Positions 1 to 8,144 of a stretch of 39,352 bases of DNA are shown here, piece after piece; position 1 is the stretch's first letter; each line of letters begins with the position of its first letter. The notes below the pieces were generated by a model. That model worked only from the letters and a program-made list of their open reading frames with translations. It was not told the origin of the DNA and did no database searches. The stretch is from Bacteroidota bacterium (GTDB lineage: Bacteria; Bacteroidota; Bacteroidia; JAFLBG01). The position numbers and the translations under genes are program-made. The stretch covers positions 1-39,352 of the forward strand of contig JAFLBG010000005.1 of assembly GCA_017303975.1 (NCBI GenBank), read 5' to 3'.

Positions 1-832
1 GCTGAGAGCTCAATCTCCCTCTCATGCTATCTTTAATAGAACGGGGCTGCTCGTATATCTCCTTTAACATAAAGTGAGGAAAGCCACCCTTTTCTATGGC
101 TTCGAGTTGTACTTCTAACTCATGTACATAAGGTGTTTTTACTTTATTCTTTATGGTTCTTATTTTCAAATCTCCATTTCTCGGAATTAATGCTATTTCC
201 TCGTCTTCTAAATAAACCACATTCTTTGTGTACTCCACAATTGGCGTAGCATCTGAGGCAACAAAAAATTCGCTTTCCCCTACTCCAATAACCAAAGGAC
301 TTCCTTTTTTTGCAGCAATTAATTCGTTTGCATTGTCTTTTGCCATTACTACAATAGCGTAAGCTCCAACAACCTCATTCAAGGCAATCCTAACGGCTTC
401 AAACAAACTCAAATTTTCTTTTGCTTGAATATCTTCTATTAAATGAATTAACACTTCTGTATCGGTGTCGCTTAAAAAAGTGTGTCCTCGTTTTTTTAAT
501 TCCTCTTTGATGGTTGCATAATTCTCAATTATTCCATTGTGAATCATAACCATATTCTTGCTTTCTGAATAATGCGGATGCGCATTCACGTCATTGGGTT
601 CGCCATGCGTGGCCCAACGTGTATGCCCTATCCCGATAGTTCCGGAAATATCTTTTTTCACACAAAATGCTTCCAAATCTGCAACCTTCCCTTTGCATTT
701 AAAAACATTTAATGTTTTGTTTAATAAGGCTATGCCTGCACTGTCATAACCTCTGTATTCAAGTCTATGCAAGCCTTTTATCAATATTGGGTATGCTTCC
801 TTTTTTCCTATGTATGCTACAATTCCGCACAT
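1..832 (-). CDS. glmS: Glutamine-fructose-6-phosphate aminotransferase, N-terminal part (cut by window edge)
   Basis: This enzyme makes glucosamine-6-phosphate from fructose-6-phosphate and glutamine, the first step to UDP-GlcNAc for peptidoglycan and LPS. The visible part starts MCGIVAYIG, so Cys2 is the N-terminal nucleophile of a class II glutaminase. It continues with LEYRGYDSAGIA, a GHTRWATHG motif and an HNGIIENY motif, all typical of GlmS. About 277 codons are present. The reading frame is open to the window edge, just after a QPRSIKDSMRG segment where the linker to the two SIS (isomerase) domains begins, so the C-terminal half lies outside. The ATG lies 12 bases after the stop of the DUF4270 gene, which suggests one transcript with it and the glycogen synthase homologue. 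Identification is secure. Confidence 0.95.
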   Translation of the reverse strand, partial: MCGIVAYIGKKEAYPILIKGLHRLEYRGYDSAGIALLNKTLNVFKCKGKVADLEAFCVKKDISGTIGIGHTRWATHGEPNDVNAHPHYSESKNMVMIHNGIIENYATIKEELKKRGHTFLSDTDTEVLIHLIEDIQAKENLSLFEAVRIALNEVVGAYAIVVMAKDNANELIAAKKGSPLVIGVGESEFFVASDATPIVEYTKNVVYLEDEEIALIPRNGDLKIRTIKNKVKTPYVHELEVQLEAIEKGGFPHFMLKEIYEQPRSIKDSMRGRLSSQ

Positions 833-844
833 GGTTTTAACTAT

Positions 845-2194
845 TTATTTTAATTCTGTAAAAGTTAGTATCAATTTCAATTTATAATTCGCATTAGTGC
901 CACCACCGATAACCACTCTATTTACAGTAGATTCCGGTAGTTGTGGCGTAAAAACATATCCATAATCTCGCACAGTTGGATTATCCAACAAAAATTGAAT
1001 GTGCCTTGTAATATTAAATCTATATTCTTTTTGTGAAGACAAATACAATCCTGTAAGCGAACTGCCTATAAAGTATTCTTGATCTATCATAGCAAATTTC
1101 TGACCTATAGAGTCTGCCACGAAAATATTTAATTTTCTAGGTGGTCGATTGGCAAAGGAAGGATCTAATTTCACAATTAATTCCGCTTTGTTTATGGCCA
1201 AATTTGTTGTATTAACAAGATTTCTTAGATAAGGCTGTCTGATTCGAACTCTTAAGCCAGAACCGGCTTGTATGTAACACAAATTTTGTCCAAGTGTAGA
1301 ATCGCTTAATTGATTAAGAATTGCAGTGGAAGAATAATCATTCTCAAAATGATTTACTCTGGCACATGTTTTTGCATCAAACGGCAAATTAAACAAGAGG
1401 GAATCTTGTGTATCGTTATGATAATACAGCATTATTCTTGTGGTGGAACTGTTTGTAAAAAAGCTCATGACAGCACCATTTCCGGAAGATGGATTATCCG
1501 ATGTTTTAATTTGCAACCCTTTGAAAAAGTTGAAAAAGGCTGCGGTATCAGACATCTGCGAAGAATTTCCAAGAAAATTTTGTCCGAATGTATTGCTCAA
1601 TTTAACGCGCAAATGTGGTGCTTCTTTGGCAGTACTCCACCACCCTGCTATACTATCCAACGGCTTGGGCGAAAAGGTAGTTGCGTTTGCTAAATCGGTT
1701 GAGTTTACTGCAAAATTTTGATTAGAATAATATGTTTGATTCGCATAAATACGTTGCTGCAATTCATACACCTGCAGCGTGTGTTGAGCAGAAAGATTGC
1801 CTAAAATTGCGGTATCGTAAGTAAGACAGAGTACCGCTGAATCAAGTACCGGATTTGTACCAAAATCGGGATTTGCTCCGGCATATTGAAATTGAATTGC
1901 AAATGAGGCTTTACTTGTCCCAAAGGCAGGGTCGTTATAAACGCCTAATAAATTGTAGGGAACAGAACTACTGCTTATAGAATCTAATTTTTCTGTGTAC
2001 GTTATTAGTGTTGTTGTATCAACTATGGCAACATTTAATTGATCGCCCTCCGGTTGAACATCCAATCCCAAAATACTTGATTCGTCTTTACAAGAAGCAA
2101 AAGCTATTACCAATAAGAAATAAAAAAACTTAGCCCCGAAAATACGGGGCAAGTTTTTTTTATCAGAATACACAATACGTTTATTATAAATCAT
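845..2194 (-). CDS. DUF4270-type lipoprotein
   Basis: This is a 449-residue exported protein of unknown function. The N terminus has a short charged stretch, a hydrophobic core FFYFLLVIAFAS and a Cys at about residue 35, which fits a lipoprotein signal with processing before Cys. The early segment (about 60-100) holds a PYNLLGVYNDPAFGTSKAS stretch like that of the Bacteroidota DUF4270 family, and the length also fits. I infer an envelope lipoprotein, periplasmic or surface side unknown. It sits between a glycogen synthase homologue (10-base gap) and glmS (12-base gap), and I recall the same order, with panC divergent, from other Bacteroidota. The odd point is a terminator-like hairpin inside the first 25 codons (listed separately). 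The upstream ATG is kept because no later start would leave a charged n-region before the signal core. Confidence 0.75.
   Translation of the reverse strand: MIYNKRIVYSDKKNLPRIFGAKFFYFLLVIAFASCKDESSILGLDVQPEGDQLNVAIVDTTTLITYTEKLDSISSSSVPYNLLGVYNDPAFGTSKASFAIQFQYAGANPDFGTNPVLDSAVLCLTYDTAILGNLSAQHTLQVYELQQRIYANQTYYSNQNFAVNSTDLANATTFSPKPLDSIAGWWSTAKEAPHLRVKLSNTFGQNFLGNSSQMSDTAAFFNFFKGLQIKTSDNPSSGNGAVMSFFTNSSTTRIMLYYHNDTQDSLLFNLPFDAKTCARVNHFENDYSSTAILNQLSDSTLGQNLCYIQAGSGLRVRIRQPYLRNLVNTTNLAINKAELIVKLDPSFANRPPRKLNIFVADSIGQKFAMIDQEYFIGSSLTGLYLSSQKEYRFNITRHIQFLLDNPTVRDYGYVFTPQLPESTVNRVVIGGGTNANYKLKLILTFTELK
2121..2160 (-). terminator. Terminator-like hairpin inside the 5' end of the DUF4270 gene
   Basis: The stem GCCCCG (2133-2138) pairs with CGGGGC (2145-2150) over a 6-base loop. 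It can be extended by CTT/AAG on either side of a one-base bulge, and has A/T runs on both flanks. Read on the minus strand it is a GC-rich stem followed by a run of seven T, the form of an intrinsic terminator. It begins about 55 bases after the glycogen synthase homologue stop and lies within codons 12-25 of the DUF4270 gene. It may end part of the upstream transcript or act as an attenuator for DUF4270-glmS. Confidence 0.55.
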
Positions 2195-2204
2195 AAATAC
2201 TCAA

Positions 2205-3032
2205 CTACGCCAAAACAGGCTCTGCTTCTAATATTTCAGAATAAAAATCATTGTATGCATCTACATAAGTATCGGTATCATGAAAATCCAACACCGGCTT
2301 TCCGCATTTTTTCAAATACTTTTCTACTTCCGGATTTATTTTTTGACTACCTCTTACTACTCCATCAGCCCACTCAATAGCATGTTTGGTAACATTCAAG
2401 AATGATGGGGCTTCCAATGTTTTAACATCTTTCTTATCTACACCATCAAACAATACTTTTTTAGCATGGTCCTTATGTAGAGATGTTGTGAAATCATCGT
2501 CATATACCGAATAGATAATTTTTGTATCGGCAAACAACGGATTATCACGGAACGATTTTTTAATATACAACGGCACCAATCCAGTAAACCAACCGTGGCA
2601 ATGGATAATGTCTGGAGACCATCCAAGCTTTTTAACGGTTTCAATCACCCCTCTGCAAAAAAAGATAGAACGTTCATCATTATCCGGAAAAGCAGCGCCT
2701 TTCTTGTCGGTTAGCGTAGCTTTACGCCCAAAATAATCATCATTATCTATGAAATAAACTTGCATTCGGGCGGCTTGTATAGAGGCTACTTTAATAATTA
2801 ACGGATGATCCATGTCGTTTATTACTAAATTCATCCCGGATAAGCGAATTACTTCGTGTAATTGATTTCTTCGCTCATTTACCAAACCATATCTAGGCAT
2901 AAATGCACGAATCTCTCGCCCTTTTTCCTGAATACCTTGAGGCAAATAACGAGAAATTGTTCCCATCGGGGTTGAATCCAAATACGGGGTAATTTCTTGC
3001 GATACAAATAAAACTCTAGCCTTTTTTTTCAT
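2205..3032 (-). CDS. Glycogen/starch synthase N-terminal-domain homologue (GT5-like, single domain)
   Basis: The 275 residues match the N-terminal Rossmann domain of GT5 glycogen/starch synthases: RVLFVSQEITPYL at the start, MPRYG near residue 48, VYFIDNDDYFGR near 110, a DNDERSIFFCRGV segment, and DIIHCHGWFTGLVP near 142-155. Full GT5 enzymes are about 470-500 residues with a second GT-B domain; here the protein stops after the first domain. The ADP-glucose-binding KTGGL motif expected after the first strand is replaced by DSTPMGTISRYLP. Catalysis of glycogen synthesis is therefore doubtful. The fold and the conserved linkage to DUF4270 and glmS suggest a sugar-nucleotide or regulatory role, but this is inference. 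It is the first gene of a likely three-gene transcript with a good promoter at 3166-3196. The start is the only ATG before the first strand. Confidence 0.8.
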   Translation of the reverse strand: MKKKARVLFVSQEITPYLDSTPMGTISRYLPQGIQEKGREIRAFMPRYGLVNERRNQLHEVIRLSGMNLVINDMDHPLIIKVASIQAARMQVYFIDNDDYFGRKATLTDKKGAAFPDNDERSIFFCRGVIETVKKLGWSPDIIHCHGWFTGLVPLYIKKSFRDNPLFADTKIIYSVYDDDFTTSLHKDHAKKVLFDGVDKKDVKTLEAPSFLNVTKHAIEWADGVVRGSQKINPEVEKYLKKCGKPVLDFHDTDTYVDAYNDFYSEILEAEPVLA

Positions 3033-3165
3033 GTATGATTTTTTTTTACTTAATTACAGTGTTAATTTGACAGAAAAGACAAAGGAATTGATTTGAGGTA
3101 AAATGTATTTTGGTGTAGATGTTTTTGTTCCCTATCATATCAGATAAATCCCTCAAAATTTTACA

Positions 3166-3196
3166 CAAAGATAGTTATTTTTTCGGTGAAATTCAA
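3166..3196 (-). promoter_or_regulatory. Bacteroidota-type promoter for the glycogen synthase homologue unit
   Basis: On the minus strand a TTG (3194-3196) lies 20 bases before TATCTTTG (3166-3173), a full match to the Bacteroidota TAnnTTTG -7 element. The start of transcription would be near 3160, giving a leader of about 125 bases. No equally good promoter was seen for the divergent panC. Confidence 0.6.
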
Positions 3197-3249
3197 GTTT
3201 ATTAATGCCAATAGTATGCAATGCGCTGATAATGAATTAAATAGACGAA

Positions 3250-4089
3250 ATGCAGGTTTTTGATAAAAAAATAGCCATTCAGGCCTATATTGAACAGCTT
3301 AAAAAAAGCGGCAACACGGTTGGCTTTGTCCCAACCATGGGTGCATTGCACAAGGGACACATATCTTTAATTGAAGCTGCTAAAAAAGAATGCGACATTG
3401 TAGTAAGCAGTATATTTGTAAACCCTACCCAATTTAACGACAAGAACGATTATACACGGTATCCAAGAACTGTTGATAATGATTTACGCATGTTGGAATT
3501 GGCCGGATGCTCTATCGTATTTACACCTACTGAACAAGAAATGTATCCGGAAAAAGATATTCGTTTTTTTGATTTAGCAGGACTAGACACCCGAATGGAA
3601 GGCGCTCACAGACCTGGACATTTTAACGGTGTAGCACAAATTGTAACAAAGCTTTTTGAAACTGTATTGCCCGACAAAGCTTTTTTTGGGGAAAAAGATT
3701 TTCAACAATTGGCGATTATCAAACATATTACAAAGCAAGCCAACTTACCAATTCAAATTATAGGCTGCCCAACACTGCGTGAAACGGACGGCTTGGCCAT
3801 GAGCTCTCGAAACACATTGCTTACACAACAAGAGAGAGCACTTGCTCCAAAAATTTACCAAGTGCTTACTCAACTAAAAAAAGACATCAATACATTTACA
3901 CTACAAGAATTATGCGCGAGAGCCTTGCAAGAATTAAGTGCAGAGCCTCTTTTTAGTCCGGAATATTTAGAGGTTGTTGATAGCGAAACACTACTACCTG
4001 TTTTTTCGAAAGAAAAAAACAAACGTGTGGTGGTTTGTACTGCAGTAAAACTAGGCAATGTACGCCTTATAGATAATATTATTTTATAA
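3250..4089 (+). CDS. panC: Pantoate-beta-alanine ligase (pantothenate synthetase)
   Basis: PanC joins pantoate and beta-alanine with ATP to make pantothenate, the precursor of coenzyme A, in the cytoplasm. The 279 residues cover the whole family length. Visible motifs are VPTMGALHKGHISLI (residues about 27-41, with the HIGH-like nucleotide site), VNPTQFN (about 57-63), FNGVAQIVTKLF, FFGEKDFQQLAII, and MSSRN for the second half of the ATP site. The gene diverges from the glycogen synthase homologue, and its last 11 bases overlap the convergent pafA end. No panB or panD is next to it in this window. The start ATG precedes a normal N terminus, and no Shine-Dalgarno site is seen, as usual in this phylum. 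Confidence 0.96.
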   Translation: MQVFDKKIAIQAYIEQLKKSGNTVGFVPTMGALHKGHISLIEAAKKECDIVVSSIFVNPTQFNDKNDYTRYPRTVDNDLRMLELAGCSIVFTPTEQEMYPEKDIRFFDLAGLDTRMEGAHRPGHFNGVAQIVTKLFETVLPDKAFFGEKDFQQLAIIKHITKQANLPIQIIGCPTLRETDGLAMSSRNTLLTQQERALAPKIYQVLTQLKKDINTFTLQELCARALQELSAEPLFSPEYLEVVDSETLLPVFSKEKNKRVVVCTAVKLGNVRLIDNIIL

Positions 4090-5719
4090 CTCCGGTTATC
4101 ACTTTTCCTGTACATCCATTTGGATAAGGGATGTTCAAAATATTGGAAAGTGTTGGTGCTATATCCGTAATATTTACAGCTTCATTTGTACTGCCTGATT
4201 TTATTGCTCCTCCGTACCAAATTAAAGGAACGTGTGTATCGTAATTATAAGCAGAACCATGTGTAGTACCGGTATGTTGGTATTCCGTCCATCCGGGATT
4301 AAACGTGATAATCATATCACCGGATCGTTGTGCATTAAATCCATTTTGAATTTTTTTTGTGATGCCATCCGTAAAACTGGTTGTAAGTATCGTTTTTGCA
4401 GTAATTACCGATGCTACACCATCCATTGAATAGGCAATAGATGCAATAGTTTCGTACACTTTTTCAATATCAATATTCTTGGCTTTTATTTTTGCATTAT
4501 CTAAATACACTTGTTGATTTATGTATTCGAGTAATAATGTATCGCCAAACTTTTGTAGCAGTGCAGATGTAACTTGTTTCGCAAAAGCCTTGTCATCGAA
4601 GTATCCTGCAGGTATCTTGTTGTCGATTAGATAAGCAGGAACATCAACAGCACCGTGATCGGCTGTTAAAAAAATAAGTGCGTTTTGTTTACCTACCCAC
4701 ATATCAATAAATTTCAAAAACTCTGCAATGTCTCTATCTAAGCGTAAATAACAGTCTTCCAACTCAATAGATTGTGGACCAAAAGTATGGCCAATATAAT
4801 CGGTAGAAGAGAAACTAAGTGTTAAAAAATCTGTATTGGTCGATTTACCAAGCTGTTCTGCTTTAATAGCTTCTATCGCAAAATCCTTTGTGAGTGAATT
4901 TCCAAATGGTGTAGTGCGAATAATTTTAACCCCCTTGTCTTTATAAAGCGCTGGTAAATCATATGGGAACACCGGTTTCACGCCCGACTTTAAAGAACCT
5001 TCGTACAAATTATCATCGGCTGCGCTCTCCGTGTATTGCTCAATTGGCAATAACGTTGTCCACGGCTTGTTTAGATACTTTTCATATACTTTATTCTCAT
5101 TAAAGGTTTGTGTCCATTTTGGCAACTCGCTTCGGTAGTAAGAGCTGGTAATCCAATTGCCTGCATCCAAATCAAACCAGTAGGCGGCATCTGCCATGTG
5201 CCCCGCTGGCATTATTGCACCTCTATCTTTAAGTGCAATACCAATTACCTTCGATTTCTTGTTGGTATGTAATTTAAGTTGGTCGCAAACGCTTGTAGAG
5301 AGCATGTTTCGTGGCGACATCTGTCCTGCTTTGGTAGTGCTGCCAACCGTTGATTGAGATTTATCTTCTGCGCAATAAATAGTTGTTCCTGTTTTGCGGT
5401 TATACCAATCGTTAGCAATAATACCATGAATTAAAGGTGTTGTACCGGTAAAAATTGATGCATGCCCAGGACCTGTGTAAGTTGGAACATAATTGTAATT
5501 GGTATTCTTACAAAAAAAACCTTCGTTTACCAAACGCCTAAATCCGCCTTGCTGGTATTTATCCCAAAAGCGATAGATGTAATCGTAACGCATTTGATCT
5601 ACTACAATGCCAACAACCAATTTCGGTGCAGTATTCTTTGTAGGTTGAACGGGTTGTTTTTGCTGAGCGAAAATGGTTAGTGTACATAATACACTAAAGA
5701 GTAAACCTGATTTTTTCAT
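4079..5719 (-). CDS. pafA: PafA-type alkaline phosphatase (exported phosphate monoesterase)
   Basis: The 546-residue protein has a signal peptide (MKKSGLLFSVLCTLTIFAQ) and an alkaline-phosphatase-superfamily domain. Metal ligand Asp41 lies in VVDQMR. The nucleophile Thr lies in PTYTGPGHASI (about residue 82), Asn103 in ANDW, and a KDR motif appears in ALKDRGAIMPAGH. Further ligands fit SSTDYIGHTFGP, LTADHG and a THGSAYNYDTHVP segment. This Thr/Asn/KDR set is that of PafA phosphomonoesterases, reported as phosphate-insensitive in Flavobacterium. It would release phosphate from organic phosphomonoesters outside the cytoplasmic membrane. The Met at 5719 is chosen because it opens a clean signal peptide. 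The frame stays open upstream to 5860, where it runs through a REP-like palindromic element, so a longer N terminus starting near 5806 is possible. The endonuclease I gene lies just upstream, separated by a terminator. Confidence 0.9.
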   Translation of the reverse strand: MKKSGLLFSVLCTLTIFAQQKQPVQPTKNTAPKLVVGIVVDQMRYDYIYRFWDKYQQGGFRRLVNEGFFCKNTNYNYVPTYTGPGHASIFTGTTPLIHGIIANDWYNRKTGTTIYCAEDKSQSTVGSTTKAGQMSPRNMLSTSVCDQLKLHTNKKSKVIGIALKDRGAIMPAGHMADAAYWFDLDAGNWITSSYYRSELPKWTQTFNENKVYEKYLNKPWTTLLPIEQYTESAADDNLYEGSLKSGVKPVFPYDLPALYKDKGVKIIRTTPFGNSLTKDFAIEAIKAEQLGKSTNTDFLTLSFSSTDYIGHTFGPQSIELEDCYLRLDRDIAEFLKFIDMWVGKQNALIFLTADHGAVDVPAYLIDNKIPAGYFDDKAFAKQVTSALLQKFGDTLLLEYINQQVYLDNAKIKAKNIDIEKVYETIASIAYSMDGVASVITAKTILTTSFTDGITKKIQNGFNAQRSGDMIITFNPGWTEYQHTGTTHGSAYNYDTHVPLIWYGGAIKSGSTNEAVNITDIAPTLSNILNIPYPNGCTGKVITGVIK

Positions 5720-5728
5720 ATCGAAAAA

Positions 5729-5776
5729 CACACCCCTTTCCCGATAGCTATCGGGACCCTTCTCAAGAGGGGAAAA
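5729..5776 (-). repeat. REP-like palindromic element at the pafA 5' end
   Basis: On the minus strand this reads as a C4-TCTTGAGA-AGGG half-palindrome, then the perfect 18-base palindrome TCCCGATAGCTATCGGGA (5739-5756), then AAGGGGTGTG. It shares both outer parts with the element at 16841-16872, which lacks the inner palindrome. In frame it encodes SPLEKGPDSYRERGVF ahead of the pafA start, against SPLERGLRGVF in the other copy. It is probably a dispersed non-coding repeat. Confidence 0.7.
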
Positions 5777-5820
5777 CACGCACAAGGACTTTTTATTATT
5801 TTTCATACATCTATATTTTA

Positions 5821-5854
5821 ACAAAAAAGCCCCGCAAGTGCGAGGCTTTTTTTT
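5821..5854 (-). terminator. Intrinsic terminator after the endonuclease I gene
   Basis: The arms 5829-5836 and 5839-5846 form a GC-rich stem with one G-U pair on the minus strand. An A run precedes it and a T run follows, so it can work in both directions. It lies 14 bases after the endonuclease I stop and before pafA, which implies that pafA is mainly transcribed separately. Confidence 0.75.
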
Positions 5855-5867
5855 ATTCACTTATTTT

Positions 5868-8102
5868 TTATTCAATAATTAGTTTTTGAGTTGCCTGTAT
5901 GTTTCCATTATCTACTTTAACAACATATACCCCTTTGGATGCATTAGACAAATCAATTGCTTGAGTCATATTAGTCGATTTGTCAATCTGAGTACTCCAA
6001 ATAATTCTACCGGAAATATCAGAAACGCTTATCTGCATATTCTCCTTTATACCCAATGCAACAAATGTAAACTTACCATCTTGAGATGGATTTGGATACA
6101 ACATAAAATCAACTGCATTTTCTTGCTCTACTATGCTGTTCCATGTATTACATGGTAAAGAGGGAGAAGAAATTTTTGTCATCGTATAAAAATCAATATA
6201 ACAAGCAAAATGAACACTATCAATAAATGGATTTCTATTTCCTTGCAATGAATCTAAATAATCATTTCTTGAAATTTCCCAAGAATCTGGTAAATCTTGG
6301 TAGTGCCACTTTTTCAACACATCTTGATTTTGACCATAAGGAATTGTACCGCTTATTGGATTTGGGAACTTCCAGTTATTGCCACTTACACCGTTGTAGC
6401 AAACAGCCATATACATCAACGCTCTTGCAGCATCACCTTTGTGGGAGTCTTTTGGTTCAAAAACTTTTTTTCCATAAACATCAAACCCAAGCTTACAGCC
6501 TTTAAAGGTAGAAAGCGGAGTTCCAACAACCTCCCCTAAAGGATAGTTTAGCCGTATTTGATTTGCATTGGTAAATTCTGTAGGAAACAAGTGATGTTGG
6601 TCGTTGTATTCAGGAAGCTCTACCGGTTGATCTGCCGGGTTAGTAGGCATCCAGTTGTGGCAATACGTATGTTCACGGCTATAATCAGAGGTTGTCCAAC
6701 TAAACGGTGGAGTATAAACATACACATCTCCGCTATACACACAAGTAACATATTTTTGACCATTTGCAGTATCCTGCGCTTCAAAATTATTTAATATTGT
6801 TGGTGCATAATTACCATAAAAATAAGAAGTGTGTGGGTTGATCACAGAACTTAATGTTGTAAGGAAATTCGCATTTGAAACAGATACCCCATTGTAATAA
6901 TTTGCATTTACCATTGTCTTAGCAACGGAAGTGGTAGCATTTTGAAGCGGAGAGGCACTGTACTTGGTATAAGAACTTCCTCCATTAAAGGCATAAACTG
7001 CAAAGTGATAATTTGTGTTTGCAAGTGTATTCTTTAAATAAAATGCGGAATCTAAACCTACGTAACACACTTTAGATACTCCTACATTATCCCCTACTCC
7101 ATAATTAGCACCGTCTGTAGGAACATCAGTAACAGCAGAACCTTTTTTCACTAAAACTATATACCCTGCATCAGGCTTTGGATTTGAGTGATTAAACTTT
7201 GCTTTTATTCTGTATGACTTATTATCTACTACCGTAAAAGCTGCAGGAGATGTTGGTTGTGATGCGAAATTACCACCAATACCATACAAATAAACAACAT
7301 AGCTACTTTCATCAGCATCGTTATTTGAAATAGTTAATGTTGCCAATCGTGTACCGGAAACAGGAGGAGTAAAATCAATATTTATTGTTCCTGTTGATAA
7401 TGCTGTAACAGCAGATGGTGCGCTTGTAATAGTAAAATCACTCTGATTAGTTCCGCTAATAGCTGTGGAGGAAATAGACAAAGTAGTAGCTGTTCCCAAA
7501 TTTTCTACTAGTAATGCATGCGGCATTGTCATACCCACCATTCCCGGCAAATAAATAGTTGAGCCATTGGCTACTTTTAAGTTGTTGTATTTTACATTTA
7601 TTTCTTGCGCTGGTGTAGCAGGCGCAATTGCTAAATTAATGTCATCTATTCCTATATTATGTCCAGAAACTTTATTAACAAAAATAAAACGGATATATCT
7701 ACTTGCGCTATTAGGATTGTCTGTATAAAGCGTATATGCACTTGTTGATGGGGCAGTATGCGAACGAAGCACTGTCCAACTTGTACCATTTACGGATTCC
7801 TCTACATTAAAAGTTCCTTGAAAAGCACCACTCGTATTGTTTCCTTTTAATTGGTAGGTAAGTGCACCGGGAGCATCTGAAAAATAAACCTGTAAATACT
7901 CCCCTGTATTATCGAACTTAGCCGCAAATGGCGCTGACGGAACACTTTGTGTATAAGGATTGTTAGCAACAACACCTTGCTCAGACCAACCTGTAGGTAA
8001 TGTGAAGTTTGTAAAATTCCACGAAGTTGGCAAGGTGGTTTGTGCTATTACTGCCATTGCTGAGCAACCGAACAATAAAATACTTTTTATCTTTTTTATC
8101 AT
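5868..8102 (-). CDS. T9SS-secreted endonuclease I family protein
   Basis: This 744-residue exported nuclease has, in order: a signal peptide (to AVIAQ, residue 21), a discoidin/PKD-like region, and a choice-of-anchor beta domain (about 165-280, ending SNNDADESSYVVYLYGIGG). A spacer and an EndA/NucM-type endonuclease I domain follow (about 400-640), then a T9SS type A sorting domain from LYPNPSQDGKF (about 667) to the end. Nuclease motifs are SREHTYCHNWMPT near 475, DQHHLFPT near 504, KGDAARALMYMAVCY, and ISRNDYLDSLQGNRNPFID. The REH/HH residues supply the beta-beta-alpha metal active site. The enzyme should cut DNA (and RNA) non-specifically outside the cell. It follows the TonB-receptor gene by 42 bases on the same strand and ends at a clear terminator. 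The direct signal peptide supports this ATG. Confidence 0.92.
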   Translation of the reverse strand: MIKKIKSILLFGCSAMAVIAQTTLPTSWNFTNFTLPTGWSEQGVVANNPYTQSVPSAPFAAKFDNTGEYLQVYFSDAPGALTYQLKGNNTSGAFQGTFNVEESVNGTSWTVLRSHTAPSTSAYTLYTDNPNSASRYIRFIFVNKVSGHNIGIDDINLAIAPATPAQEINVKYNNLKVANGSTIYLPGMVGMTMPHALLVENLGTATTLSISSTAISGTNQSDFTITSAPSAVTALSTGTINIDFTPPVSGTRLATLTISNNDADESSYVVYLYGIGGNFASQPTSPAAFTVVDNKSYRIKAKFNHSNPKPDAGYIVLVKKGSAVTDVPTDGANYGVGDNVGVSKVCYVGLDSAFYLKNTLANTNYHFAVYAFNGGSSYTKYSASPLQNATTSVAKTMVNANYYNGVSVSNANFLTTLSSVINPHTSYFYGNYAPTILNNFEAQDTANGQKYVTCVYSGDVYVYTPPFSWTTSDYSREHTYCHNWMPTNPADQPVELPEYNDQHHLFPTEFTNANQIRLNYPLGEVVGTPLSTFKGCKLGFDVYGKKVFEPKDSHKGDAARALMYMAVCYNGVSGNNWKFPNPISGTIPYGQNQDVLKKWHYQDLPDSWEISRNDYLDSLQGNRNPFIDSVHFACYIDFYTMTKISSPSLPCNTWNSIVEQENAVDFMLYPNPSQDGKFTFVALGIKENMQISVSDISGRIIWSTQIDKSTNMTQAIDLSNASKGVYVVKVDNGNIQATQKLIIE

Positions 8103-8144
8103 AATCTATTTCTATATACTTTCTGCTAATTACTTGATCCTATT

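Noticed and set aside
1310-1721. Two plus-strand frames of 93 and 127 codons opposite the DUF4270 gene
   Set aside because: They overlap each other and a better gene, with no recognisable domain.
4079-4089. panC/pafA overlap considered as a frameshift or assembly error
   Set aside because: Both proteins are full length and convergent; an 11-base tail overlap is ordinary.
5720-5860. Longer N terminus for pafA starting at 5860 (or near 5806)
   Set aside because: The added residues come from a terminator and a REP-like repeat, and the signal peptide starts cleanly at 5719. The form starting near 5806 cannot be fully excluded.
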